Shown here piece by piece: positions 16,770 to 24,406 of a DNA stretch of 64,000 nt. The DNA comes from CAWFZT01 sp963820415. GTDB taxonomy: Bacteria; Chloroflexota; Anaerolineae; Anaerolineales; Anaerolineaceae. How positions within the stretch are numbered: position 1 is the stretch's first letter; every line of letters starts with the position of its first letter. The stretch spans positions 310,001 to 374,000 of the forward strand of contig CAWFZT010000008.1 of the NCBI GenBank assembly GCA_963820415.1, read 5' to 3'. The translations under genes and the position numbers were made by a program. The notes under the pieces were generated by a model. The model saw nothing but the letters and a program-made list of their open reading frames with translations. It was not told the DNA's origin and searched no databases.

Positions 16770-17321
16770 TCAGAACAAACTGAGCTGCTCCCCTGCAGGG
16801 GGATTGACGGAAGTGTGGATCGAGGCAGCGTTGTTAAGATTGCCGTCTCCACGGATGTGCTGGACCTCCCATTCGGAGAACTCGGCCAGGATATATTTGG
16901 CGATCAGGTAATGCCGGTGGCATTGAGCCGGGTCTTCCTCGCTGCACATCACGGCCGTCGCCTCTTTTTCGGCCAGCTCTAACAAATGCCCCAGGCTTTT
17001 CTGGAACCAGGGCCGCTGCATGACCGCCGCATAGTCCACCTCGTGCAGGAAATCTATCACAGGGTTGGGGAGGTTGCCGCTCTTGTAACAGGTCGGGTCG
17101 GCCGGTCGCCCGCCCAGGTGCTTGCCGCCGTAAATATAGATGATCTTGTGGATCGACAGGGCGTGCTCCAGGCTTTCCTTGTTGAACTGAATATTGTATT
17201 TGCTGTAAGGGGCCGAACGCACATCCACCAGGCGGGTGATGTGGTTGCCTTCCAGCAGGCCGATAAATTTCTCGATGGGATGGTTGGAGTGCCCGATGGT
17301 AAAGAGTTTCACGCTGCTCAC
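16770..17321 (-). CDS. DUF488 family protein (long paralogue)
   Basis: A 183-residue protein starting with GTG (SSVKLFTIGHSNHPIEKF). It holds LVDVRSAPYSKYNIQFN, GGKHLGGRPADPTCY and VMCSEEDPAQCHRHYLIA, all family hallmarks. It is about 40 residues longer than its neighbour, mainly through the GGR insert and a C-terminal extension (EQLSLF, a pattern that resembles a beta-clamp-binding tail, which is speculation). It is the first gene of the operon. The upstream 100 bases hold TATAGACAATA-type AT-rich sequence but no clear Shine-Dalgarno. Confidence 0.82.
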   Translation of the reverse strand: MSSVKLFTIGHSNHPIEKFIGLLEGNHITRLVDVRSAPYSKYNIQFNKESLEHALSIHKIIYIYGGKHLGGRPADPTCYKSGNLPNPVIDFLHEVDYAAVMQRPWFQKSLGHLLELAEKEATAVMCSEEDPAQCHRHYLIAKYILAEFSEWEVQHIRGDGNLNNAASIHTSVNPPAGEQLSLF

Positions 17322-17424
17322 AATTTAATGGAATGGATTGCCTGGTTTGCCGGGCGGTATTGTCTATAAATTGATTGTACACGATCTGGCGATTTTACGG
17401 GCCTATCGACATTTCCCGGCCTGC

Positions 17425-17509
17425 GTACCCACCTGCGTGGGGGCGATGCGCCGGGGAGGGTCTGGACTGCAAATGGCGCCATTCAGCCAGAACACAGACA
17501 CTCCCCTAC
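17425..17509. repeat. Dispersed palindromic repeat (GTACCCACCTGCGTGGGGGC family)
   Basis: The copy runs from GTACCCACCTGCGTGGGGGC through GGGAGGGTCTGGAC to CACTCCCCTACG. It matches 23215-23300 over the whole left half. Inner sequence differs between copies while the ends are kept. Confidence 0.75.
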
Positions 17510-17590
17510 GTCTGGCAGCAGCAGATCCTTGCAGGCGCGGCCCTATCATCGCCCCTTCCTCGCCCTCAGGAATTTTGCCGGCCATTCTCC

Positions 17591-17632
17591 TCAATCCTCA
17601 ATCAGCAATCCACAATCCTCAATCCCCAATCC
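17591..17632. repeat. Heptamer tandem repeat, six units
   Basis: Six consecutive 7-bp units share the core CAATC (TCAATCC, TCAATCA, GCAATCC, ACAATCC, TCAATCC, CCAATCC). The same type of array with about ten units stands directly before sbcC at 32315-32388. Confidence 0.85.
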
Positions 17633-17674
17633 CTATAAATATTAGACATAATATCTCCAGTTTATCTTATTATT

Positions 17675-17683
17675 TGATATAAT
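17675..17683 (+). promoter_or_regulatory. Extended -10 promoter element of moaA
   Basis: TGATATAAT (TG-N-TATAAT) lies 43 bases before the moaA ATG. A very short frame (ATG at 17697, eight codons, ending in GGATAA) lies between and its stop region supplies the weak GGAT ribosome site of moaA. Confidence 0.45.
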
Positions 17684-17726
17684 AACTATAAATATCATGC
17701 ATACTTTTGGCGACCCTGGATAACCT

Positions 17727-18707
17727 ATGGCACTCGACCGCTTCGGACGTAACGTCCACTACCTGCGCATCAGCCTGACCGACAAGTGCAACCTGCGCTG
17801 CACCTACTGCATGCCGGAAAATATGATCTTCCGCCCCACCGCCGAGCTGATGCAGGACGACGAGCTGCTGACCCTTGTGCAGCTCTTCACCCGCCTGGGC
17901 TTCGATAAATTCCGCCTGACCGGCGGCGAGCCGACCGTGCGCCTGGGGGTGGTCAACCTGGTGCGCCGGATCGCCGCCGTCCCCGGCGTGAGCTCCCTCT
18001 CGATGACCACCAACGGCGTGCTGCTCAAAAAGCTGGCCCAACCCCTCAAAGCCGCCGGGCTGCAGCGGGTCAATGTCAGCCTGGATACACTGGACGCCGG
18101 GCGCTTCAACAAAATCACTCGTCGCGCCCGTTTCGACGACGTGTGGGAAGGCATCCTGGCAGCCGAACAGGCCGGCCTGACCCCCATCAAGCTCAACGCC
18201 GTGGTGGCGCGCGGCTTCAACGACTGCGACGTGGTCGACCTGGCCTGCCTGACCTACGCTCACCCCTGGCAAATGCGCTTCATCGAGATGATGCCTTTCG
18301 CCGGGGCGACCGACTTCCAGCAGACGCAGGTGGTCAAAGCCGAAGAGATGCAGGAGCAGATTGTAACCAACCTCGGCCCGCTGGAGCTGCTCAACGACGG
18401 CGCGCTGGATGGCGAGGCGCGCCTTTACCGCCTGCCGGGCGCCCAGGGCGAGCTGGGTTTTATCTCCTCGGTCAGCCTGCCCTTCTGCGCCACCTGCAGA
18501 CGGGCGCGCCTGACCGCTGACGGCAAGCTGCGCTTGTGCCTGCTGCGTGAAAACGAGGTCGACCTGCTCACCCCGCTGCGCCAGGGCGCCTCGCTGGAAG
18601 ACCTGCGCCAGGTCATCGTCAACGGCATCTGGAATAAACCCTGGGGTCACGGCCTGGCAGACGGCGAGGTGCCCCTCAACCGGGTGATGAGCGAAATCGG
18701 GGGTTAA
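17727..18707 (+). CDS. moaA: GTP 3',8-cyclase MoaA
   Basis: A 326-residue radical SAM enzyme of normal length. The N-terminal cluster motif is C21-N-L-R-C25-T-Y-C28, LTGGEPT is the SAM-binding stretch, and the second 4Fe-4S site is C254, C257 and C271 (FCATCRRARLTADGKLRLC). The protein ends in the required double glycine (EIGG). It carries out the first step of molybdenum cofactor synthesis, turning GTP into 3',8-cyclo-GTP for MoaC. No other moa or moe gene is in the window. A four-base gap leads to the acetyltransferase ORF, so the two may be cotranscribed. Confidence 0.96.
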   Translation: MALDRFGRNVHYLRISLTDKCNLRCTYCMPENMIFRPTAELMQDDELLTLVQLFTRLGFDKFRLTGGEPTVRLGVVNLVRRIAAVPGVSSLSMTTNGVLLKKLAQPLKAAGLQRVNVSLDTLDAGRFNKITRRARFDDVWEGILAAEQAGLTPIKLNAVVARGFNDCDVVDLACLTYAHPWQMRFIEMMPFAGATDFQQTQVVKAEEMQEQIVTNLGPLELLNDGALDGEARLYRLPGAQGELGFISSVSLPFCATCRRARLTADGKLRLCLLRENEVDLLTPLRQGASLEDLRQVIVNGIWNKPWGHGLADGEVPLNRVMSEIGG

Positions 18708-18742
18708 GCGTGTGCGGTGTGCCCTCTTCTTCTTTTATAATT

Positions 18743-19396
18743 ATGGAAGACACCTCTTTAGGACCCTGGCAGTATCCGGATATATCCCGTCTGGACGGTC
18801 GCTTTGTGACGGTCGAGCGCCTCGACCCTCGCCGCGACGCTGAGACCTTTACCGCGTTTCGCACAACCCTCCCGAGTACCAGGGCCTGTTTACTTTCCTG
18901 CCCTACGGGCCGTTCCCCTCCAGCGACGCCATGCTGGACTGGCTTAGCCAAATCGTCGAGGAGCAGGACTTCGCGCTATTTCTCGGTATTGGATAAATCG
19001 CGCCAGCAGCGGGTCGGCATGGTCGCCCTGCTCAGTATCGTCCCGGCTCACGGGCGGGTCGAAATTGGCAGCGTCTGGTACAGCCCACTGGTGCAGAAAA
19101 CTAAGGTCAATACCGAGGTCAATTACCTGTTGCTGAAGACCCTCTTCCGAGACCTCGGCTATCGCCGGGTCGAGTGGAAATGCAACAACGACAACCTCGC
19201 CAGCAAGCGAGCTGCCTTGCGCCTGGGGTTTAAATATGAGGGCCTGTTCCGCCAGCATATGCTGGTGAAAGGCAAGAACCGCGACACGGCCTGGTTCGCC
19301 ATCCTGGATGGCGATTGGCCGGCGCTCGAAGAACATTTCGAGGCGTACCTTTCCGGAAAAGCGGAATTGCTGACCAGGCTGAACAACCCATCCTGA
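18743..19396 (+). pseudogene. GNAT acetyltransferase (RimJ/RimL-like) with two compensating shifts
   Basis: The ORF is uninterrupted (217 residues from the ATG at 18743) but its middle third is nonsense. In another frame, 18868-18990 reads PEYQGLFTFLPYGPFPSSDA and DAMLDWLSQIVEEQDFALFL, exactly what RimL-type proteins have here. The correct frame resumes at DKSRQQRVGMVALLS and goes on with VEIGSVWYSP and the acetyl-CoA region NDNLASKRAALRLGFKYEG. So one base appears lost near 18868 and one gained near 18990. The family transfers acetyl groups to protein N-termini or small amines. As written, the product would lack a normal substrate face. Confidence 0.75.
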
Positions 19397-19448
19397 TCCT
19401 TTCGTGGTGCAAAACCATCTTCGCCTCTGTCATTACCGTCTTTGACTG

Positions 19449-19682
19449 ACATTGCGAGGCTTCTTAGACGAAGCAATCTCAGTATCGGCAGCGAGATTGC
19501 TCACTCATGTAGGTGCACCAAGGGTGTCACTCGCGAAGCGCTCGTTCGCAATGGCACCCCGGTCGACTGTCATTGCGAGCCGTCTTCGGCGACACCATTG
19601 GTGCACCCGGAGGGGTGAGCTATCTCTGAGCCAGCAGTGAGATTGCTTCGTTCGCGTAAGAACGCTCTCTCGCAATGACAGC
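19449..19682. repeat. CATTGCGAG-type dispersed repeat, double copy
   Basis: Two head-to-tail repeats: ATTGCGAGGCTTCTTAGACG... and TGTCATTGCGAGCCGTCTTC..., ending in CTCTCGCAATGACA. GAGATTGCT and GTGCACCAAGGGTGTC are common to the other copies. The repeats fill the gap between the acetyltransferase and DUF1697 genes. Confidence 0.8.
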
Positions 19683-19697
19683 CCCACTCTAAGGGAC

Positions 19698-19703
19698 TAT
19701 AAT
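19698..19703 (+). promoter_or_regulatory. -10 element of a probable leaderless promoter (DUF1697 gene)
   Basis: A perfect TATAAT ends seven bases before the ATG at 19711. There is no ribosome site between them, so the message probably starts at the initiation codon. Confidence 0.6.
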
Positions 19704-19710
19704 AATCCCC

Positions 19711-20253
19711 ATGCCAAAATACGTTGCTTTTTTACGCGCCATCAACCTGGGCGGTCACACGCTTAAAATGGAGCCTCTCCGCCGCCTGTTCGAGGAGATG
19801 GGTTTCTCCGGCGTCGAGACGTTCATTGCCAGCGGCAACGTCATCTTTGAGGCGGACTCGACCGGCTCACAGACGCTTGAACGCCAGGTAGAAGAAGCCC
19901 TGCAAGCTGCCCTGGGATACGGCGTGGCGACTTTTATCCGCACGCCGGATGAGCTAGCGGAAATTATCCGCTACCAACCCTTCCAGGACGCCGGGCTGGA
20001 AAGCGGCAGCAGCACGTTGTACATCGCCTTCCTGGCCAACCCGCCCGGCGACCAGGCGGTCCCGAAACTGCTGGCGCTGGCCTCAGACGCCAACCAGTTC
20101 CACGCCCACGCCTGCGAAATTTACTGGCTGTGCCGGACGAAGTTCAGCGACTCCGGGTTTTCCTTAGCCCAGCTAGAAAAGACCCTCGGCCTACCGGCCA
20201 CCATCCGCAACGCATCCACAATCCATAAGATTGTGGAAAAATACGCCTTATAA
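19711..20253 (+). CDS. DUF1697 family protein
   Basis: A 180-residue protein with every landmark of the family: KYVAFLRAINLGGH at the start, MEPLRRLFEEMGFSGVETFIASGNVIF, and the C-terminal RNASTIHKIVEKY. DUF1697 proteins are cytoplasmic and uncharacterised. They are common in soil and sediment bacteria and are usually single genes, as here. The start at 19711 fits both the family N-terminus and the -10 box seven bases upstream. Convergent with the NBR1-Ig lipoprotein gene. Confidence 0.9.
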   Translation: MPKYVAFLRAINLGGHTLKMEPLRRLFEEMGFSGVETFIASGNVIFEADSTGSQTLERQVEEALQAALGYGVATFIRTPDELAEIIRYQPFQDAGLESGSSTLYIAFLANPPGDQAVPKLLALASDANQFHAHACEIYWLCRTKFSDSGFSLAQLEKTLGLPATIRNASTIHKIVEKYAL

Positions 20254-20274
20254 GGTATCATACCGGGCGGCCGG

Positions 20275-20901
20275 CTAGGGTTTAGGCTTAGGTTGAATAA
20301 GGATTTTGATGCCCAGGGGAACGTCACCGTTGGGACCAACGCCAAAGATAACCCCGGCTGGCCCTTGCAGGTTCCAATAGCTTTCGTAGGTCCCCTGCGG
20401 AGCAGGAGCGCTAAAACTCAGCGTAATATCCTCGGTCTCCCCGGGAGCGGCAGGCTTTGCCAGGTTGATGGATTTAACCCCTAAGAAGTTGTAGCCATGG
20501 TCAAAAATGAGCTTATAAGCGGCCGTCCAAGTGCAGCTTCCTGCATTCATCAACCGCCAGGTCTTCACCACCGCATCCCCGGAGTGAAAAACCGTCCCGG
20601 CCGGCACGCTGACGTCGCTGACAAAAACCGCTTTATCACATGGGAGAGCCGTGGCGGTTATCGTTGGGACAGATAAGACCAAAGTGGGCAGTATCGCACT
20701 GGGCGCCGGCGAGCTCGTAGGCGCCTTAGTCGCCTGTGGGGTAGGCTGGGTAGGCTGTGCCAGCGTAGCCTGAAGCGCTGAGGTGGCAGGAGGGTTCCAG
20801 GCTAAAACCGGCGCAGGTTGCAGCACCGCAAGCAGGTTGCAACTGACCAAGACGAGGACAGTGAGAGAAATGATGGTTAATAGGACTGGCTTATTTTTCA
20901 T
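20275..20901 (-). CDS. NBR1-Ig-like domain lipoprotein
   Basis: A 209-residue protein from the ATG at 20901. The signal peptide ends in VLVSC, a lipobox (Cys about 21), followed by a Pro/Thr/Ala linker to about residue 95. The C-terminal domain has WRLMNAGSCTWTAAYKL and FGVGPNGDVPLGIKI, the signature of the FW/NBR1-Ig domain, a beta sandwich used widely in Chloroflexota surface proteins to present or bind other proteins. No enzymatic residues are seen. It is expected to sit on the outside of the membrane. Convergent with DUF1697. Confidence 0.8.
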   Translation of the reverse strand: MKNKPVLLTIISLTVLVLVSCNLLAVLQPAPVLAWNPPATSALQATLAQPTQPTPQATKAPTSSPAPSAILPTLVLSVPTITATALPCDKAVFVSDVSVPAGTVFHSGDAVVKTWRLMNAGSCTWTAAYKLIFDHGYNFLGVKSINLAKPAAPGETEDITLSFSAPAPQGTYESYWNLQGPAGVIFGVGPNGDVPLGIKILIQPKPKP

Positions 20902-21034
20902 AACTGAACTGTAATATTTAGTAATATGACTATATTTATCGCTCTTGCTCAACACCTATGATTGTAAGTTGTTCAGGTAAGCAAGTGATTAAACAAATTA
21001 AGCGTTCAGGAAAGTGCAGAACGGGTCAGTAAAT

Positions 21035-21069
21035 AAACACACCCAGGAGATCAATGCCTGGGTGTGTTT
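21035..21069 (-). terminator. Intrinsic terminator of the 39-residue gene
   Basis: AAACACACCCAGG (21035-21047) pairs perfectly with CCTGGGTGTGTTT (21057-21069) over a nine-base loop. Read on the minus strand, TTTATTT follows the stem, 11 bases after the stop codon of the small gene. Confidence 0.8.
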
Positions 21070-21079
21070 CTGAGCCCTC

Positions 21080-21199
21080 CTATTTCTTGACATTTGCATC
21101 GGATTTTACGATCGATGCGATGGTTGGCGTAACAACGCCTTTTTTCTTGATCTCTTTCTTCTTTCTTTTTTCCTTATTCTTTGGACTTTTATCTCCCAT
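21080..21199 (-). CDS. 39-residue lysine-rich protein
   Basis: ATG at 21199, stop TAG at 21080-21082. The product begins MGDKSPKNKEKRKKKEIKKK and ends in a short TPTIASIVKSDANVKK tail; 15 of 39 residues are Lys. GAGGAGG right before the start and a strong terminator right after it show an independent, well-made transcription unit. I recall very similar tiny basic proteins annotated as hypothetical in Anaerolineae and other bacteria. Their high charge suggests binding to nucleic acid or ribosomes, which is inference. Confidence 0.75.
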   Translation of the reverse strand: MGDKSPKNKEKRKKKEIKKKGVVTPTIASIVKSDANVKK

Positions 21200-21435
21200 C
21201 GTTTCCTCCTCTTCCCATCCTAAATTGAACAGAAAACAATTGGCGGGGTGGTTGAATTCACCATCTCATGGCTCCTCAATACTTTCGAGGAGTTAAGCTG
21301 ATTAACATTAACATAAAAGCCTTGGGAAAACAAGGTGTAACTGTTCTATTTCTGGTCATGCCTGCCAACTACGACCGCCTAACACTGTTCCTTTAACAAA
21401 TAACACTCATCTGGCCGGGCTTGAACTCTCGCTCC

Positions 21436-22068
21436 TTACCTCGACTCGCCCCGAATGGCGATCTCTGCACGTTTCTCCAGGAAGCGCAGCAAATAATTCA
21501 CCCCGATCGCCAGGGCTGAGACCGCCAGGCTGCCTGCCAGGATTTTGTCGTAATTGGCGGTAATCACGCCTTGAAACAGCAGCTCGCCCAACCCCCCGGC
21601 ATTGATATAGGCGGCGATTGTGCCAATCCCAATCGTCGACAGGGCTGCCAGGCGGATGCCCGCCAGCAGCAGCGGCAGGGCCAGGGGAAACTCCACCTGC
21701 CAGAAACGCTGCCAGCCGTTCATCCCGATGCCGCGCGCCGCCTCGATGATGGTTGGTTCGATGCCCGTCAGCCCGGTGACCCAATTACGCACCAGCATCA
21801 TCTGTGCGTAGGCTACCAGGGCGATGACCGCTGTGGTAACCCCCAGGCCCGAGAGCGGGATGAGCAGCACGAACAGCGACAGGCTGGGGATGGTATAGAT
21901 CACTCCCAAAACAGCCAGCACCGGTCCGCGCAGGCGCGGCAAGCGGGCGATTAACACCCCAAGCGGCACGGCGATCAACAGCGCAATGGTTAGCACTACC
22001 CCGGTCAGGCGCAGATGCTCGAGGAACAGCGTCCCCACCAGGGCAGGATTATTGGCGATGTAGCGCAT
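21436..22068 (-). CDS. Osmoprotectant ABC transporter permease (OpuCB/OpuBB-like)
   Basis: A 210-residue inner-membrane protein with five or six helices and the permease coupling loop EAARGIGMNGWQRFWQVEFPLALP (the EAA region). IGIGTIAAYINAGGLGELLFQGV is typical of glycine betaine/carnitine/choline importers. It starts one base after the stop of the ATPase gene and is the last gene of the operon. Together with the second permease at 24407-25045 it should form the heterodimeric channel through which the substrate delivered by the lipoprotein at 23340-24368 passes. Confidence 0.88.
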   Translation of the reverse strand: MRYIANNPALVGTLFLEHLRLTGVVLTIALLIAVPLGVLIARLPRLRGPVLAVLGVIYTIPSLSLFVLLIPLSGLGVTTAVIALVAYAQMMLVRNWVTGLTGIEPTIIEAARGIGMNGWQRFWQVEFPLALPLLLAGIRLAALSTIGIGTIAAYINAGGLGELLFQGVITANYDKILAGSLAVSALAIGVNYLLRFLEKRAEIAIRGESR

Positions 22069-22069
22069 C

Positions 22070-23149
22070 TCAGGCCGCCTCCCGGGCGGCCACCGACTGC
22101 GCCGCCAGGGCCGACTTCAGGTCGGCAAAACTGAGCCGGTCGATCTGGCGCTCCTGGTAGTCAACCACCGGGATGGCCTCCGTTCCGCTGTCCAGCAGCA
22201 GCGACAGGGCGCTGCGCAGGTCATCCTCAGGGTGCAGGCGTACCCCTCCTGGGGGCACGTGTGCCCCTCCTGGGGGTAGGTTAGCGCCGGCTAGGGGGTC
22301 TTCGGATTTCCGCCCGTGACGGGCGTCCAGCACGGCCTGCACGTTGAGCAGGCTCAACCGACGCAGCATATTCTGCGTGCCTACCAGCTCTTCGACGAAC
22401 GGGTCGTGGGGGCGGGTGACAATCTCCAGCGGCGTGCCGTATTGTACCAGCCGGCCTTCCTTCATTATTGCGATCTTATCCGCCAGGCGGAAGGCCTCTT
22501 CCACGTCGTGGGTAACAAAAAGGATGGTCTTTTTGACCTTGCGGTGGATGGCGTTCAGTTCATCCTGCAAACTGGCCCGATTGATGGCGTCGATGGCGGC
22601 AAACGGCTCGTCCATCAGGAGGATAGACGGGTCGGCCGCCAGGGCGCGCGCCAGGCCGACCCGCTGCTGCTCGCCGCCCGAAAGCTGGCGCGGGTAGCGC
22701 GGCAGGTAATCCCGCGGCAAGCCGACCATGTCCAGCAAGAATTCACTGCGCTGGGCGATCTTGTGTTTATCCCAGCCCACCAGGCGCGGCACCACCGAGA
22801 TATTCATGGCGATATTCATGTGGGGGAACAGCCCCACCTGCTGGATCTGGTAGCCAATGCGCCGCCGCAGCTCGGTAGCTGGCAGGTCGTGCACCTCGAT
22901 CCCGCCGATGCGGATTTTCCCGCCGGTCGGTTCGTACAGGCGGTTGACCATTTTCAGCAGGGTGGTCTTTCCGCAGCCGGATGGGCCGAGCAGCACCACC
23001 ACGCTGCCAGCGTCCACGGTCAGGCTGACCTGGTCGACGGCCGGCCGCCGGCTATGTTCGAACTGCTTGGAAACCTCCTCGCACACGATCTGCGCCGCCC
23101 CCCCGCCGGGAGGGTGATCATTGAGGGGAAGGTTTTTTTGATCATTCAT
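22070..23149 (-). CDS. opuCA: Osmoprotectant ABC transporter ATP-binding protein
   Basis: A 359-residue ATPase. Walker A is LLGPSGCGKTTLLK, the Q-loop IGYQIQQVGLFPHMN, the signature LSGGEQQRVGLARALAADP, Walker B ILLMDEPFAAID and the switch FVTHD. The family-specific NRLYEPTGG and the tail with one CBS-like half (IPVVDYQERQIDRLSFADL) mark the OpuCA/ProV group, where CBS modules sense ionic strength; here only part of the pair is present. An in-frame 21-bp duplication (22243-22283) inserts two PPGG units in the linker before the CBS part, an oddity. A repeat element separates it from the substrate-binding gene. Confidence 0.92.
   Translation of the reverse strand: MNDQKNLPLNDHPPGGGAAQIVCEEVSKQFEHSRRPAVDQVSLTVDAGSVVVLLGPSGCGKTTLLKMVNRLYEPTGGKIRIGGIEVHDLPATELRRRIGYQIQQVGLFPHMNIAMNISVVPRLVGWDKHKIAQRSEFLLDMVGLPRDYLPRYPRQLSGGEQQRVGLARALAADPSILLMDEPFAAIDAINRASLQDELNAIHRKVKKTILFVTHDVEEAFRLADKIAIMKEGRLVQYGTPLEIVTRPHDPFVEELVGTQNMLRRLSLLNVQAVLDARHGRKSEDPLAGANLPPGGAHVPPGGVRLHPEDDLRSALSLLLDSGTEAIPVVDYQERQIDRLSFADLKSALAAQSVAAREAA
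22243..22283. repeat. In-frame pair of 21-bp palindromic units in opuCA
   Basis: CCCCTCCTGGGGG occurs at 22243-22255 and 22264-22276, period 21 bp, adding PPGG twice to the protein. Another period-21 pair (CCCCCAAAGAACGGGG type) lies at 3381-3421 in the STAND gene. Confidence 0.75.
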
Positions 23150-23214
23150 AATGCAGACTTTTCCGAAAAACCCGGGATTTCTTTCTTACCGGGCAAAAAA
23201 ACCTGTTGGCCTAG

Positions 23215-23300
23215 GTACCCACCTGCGTGGGGGCAAAGCGCCGGTGAGGGTCTGGAATTTTGTTTAATTCCGCCATCCATTGTCCAGACCCTCCCCTACT
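23215..23300. repeat. Dispersed palindromic repeat (GTACCCACCTGCGTGGGGGC family)
   Basis: Runs from GTACCCACCTGCGTGGGGGC through GAGGGTCTGGA to TCCAGACCCTCCCCTAC. Here the GGGTCTGGA and TCCAGACCC ends are perfect complements, and an inner GGAATT/AATTCC pair extends the stem. It lies inside the opu operon, between the substrate-binding protein and ATPase genes. Confidence 0.8.
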
Positions 23301-23339
23301 GACCCGCCAGATCCGCTGGGGGCGGCGGGGAAAAATGTT

Positions 23340-24368
23340 TTATTTTGCCAGCAGCCCGTTCTGCTGCAAGAAAGCCTTCGCCACGGCCGCCGGTTCCAGC
23401 TTGGCCGGACCGTCCACCTGCCAGTTCAGGCCAGACATAACCGCGTCGGTCAGATAAGGCGCCAGCTTATTCAGCACGGCGGTAATCTGCGGGTACTTCT
23501 GTAATGTATCCATCTTCACCACCGGGGCGATGTTGTAAATCGGGTAGAAGCTCTTGTCGTCCTGGAGCAGCGCCAGGTGATCTCCGTTGATCTGCCCATC
23601 CGTACCGAAAGCTACCACCACGTCGATCTGCCCATCCAGCAGGGCCTGGTAGCGCAGGCTGCCGGTGCCAAGCTGCTTGGTATCCTTGAATTGAAAGCCT
23701 CCGTAAGCCTTCTGCAGGCCGGGCAGGCCGTCTTCACGCGAGAGGAACTCCGCCGGCCCACCTAAGACGAGCTGGTCAGCCTTGGTCGCCAGGTCGCTGT
23801 AGGTCTTGATGCCATATTTATCGGCGGTGGCCTGGGTCATCGCCAGCGCCTGGGTATCGTTAAACGGCGAAGCCGTCAGCCAGGTGAGCTTGAACTGCTG
23901 CTCATAACCGCTCTTCACGGTGGAGAAAATCTGCATCGGGTCCTGCATGCTGGGCAGCTTGAGCACGGTCAGCAAGCCGGTCGAAGTATATTCAGGGTAC
24001 AGGTCGATGTCGCCTTTGACGATAGCGGCCTGGGCAATCGGTGTCCCGCCCAGATTCAGCTTGCGCGTCACAGTGAACCCGGCATTTTCCAGCAATTGGG
24101 CGTACATTTCAGCCACGATGAACTCCTCGGTGAAATCTTTCGAGCCAACCGTCACCGAGCCGGGCATTCCAGTAACTGGTGCGGAAGCGGTAGCCGGCAT
24201 GGCTGTGGCTTGCATCACGGCGGTTGGCGCGACGGTAGCCTGCATCATTGCCGTCGGAGCGGCCGTAGCAGGGGCTGCCGCCGGCGCCGCAGGTGAGCAG
24301 GCCGCCAGCAGCATGGTAGCCGCCAGCAAAATCGATAGAACAGGTGATTTTTTGAACTGTGTAAACAT
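23340..24368 (-). CDS. Osmoprotectant substrate-binding lipoprotein (OpuCC/OsmF-like)
   Basis: A 342-residue exported lipoprotein: signal peptide with lipobox LLAAC (Cys about 24), a Met/Ala/Thr-Pro linker containing near-repeats (MMQATVAPTAVMQATAMP), then the type II binding domain. VTVGSKDFTEEFIVAEMYAQLL and YPEYTSTGL are diagnostic of the glycine betaine/choline/carnitine binding family, and DGQIDVVVAFGTDGQI lies in the second lobe. AAGGAG precedes the start. It is the second gene of the operon and captures quaternary ammonium solutes outside the cell; the exact ligand cannot be read. Confidence 0.9.
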   Translation of the reverse strand: MFTQFKKSPVLSILLAATMLLAACSPAAPAAAPATAAPTAMMQATVAPTAVMQATAMPATASAPVTGMPGSVTVGSKDFTEEFIVAEMYAQLLENAGFTVTRKLNLGGTPIAQAAIVKGDIDLYPEYTSTGLLTVLKLPSMQDPMQIFSTVKSGYEQQFKLTWLTASPFNDTQALAMTQATADKYGIKTYSDLATKADQLVLGGPAEFLSREDGLPGLQKAYGGFQFKDTKQLGTGSLRYQALLDGQIDVVVAFGTDGQINGDHLALLQDDKSFYPIYNIAPVVKMDTLQKYPQITAVLNKLAPYLTDAVMSGLNWQVDGPAKLEPAAVAKAFLQQNGLLAK

Positions 24369-24406
24369 CCTCTACTCCTTGTAGTGATCGAGTGGACCGG
24401 CGCCGT

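Noticed and set aside
17670..18650. 326-codon open frame opposite moaA
   Set aside because: Antisense shadow of MoaA; high-GC third positions keep the frame open.
22316..23302. 328-codon open frame opposite opuCA
   Set aside because: Antisense shadow of a well-supported ATPase gene; runs on into a repeat element.
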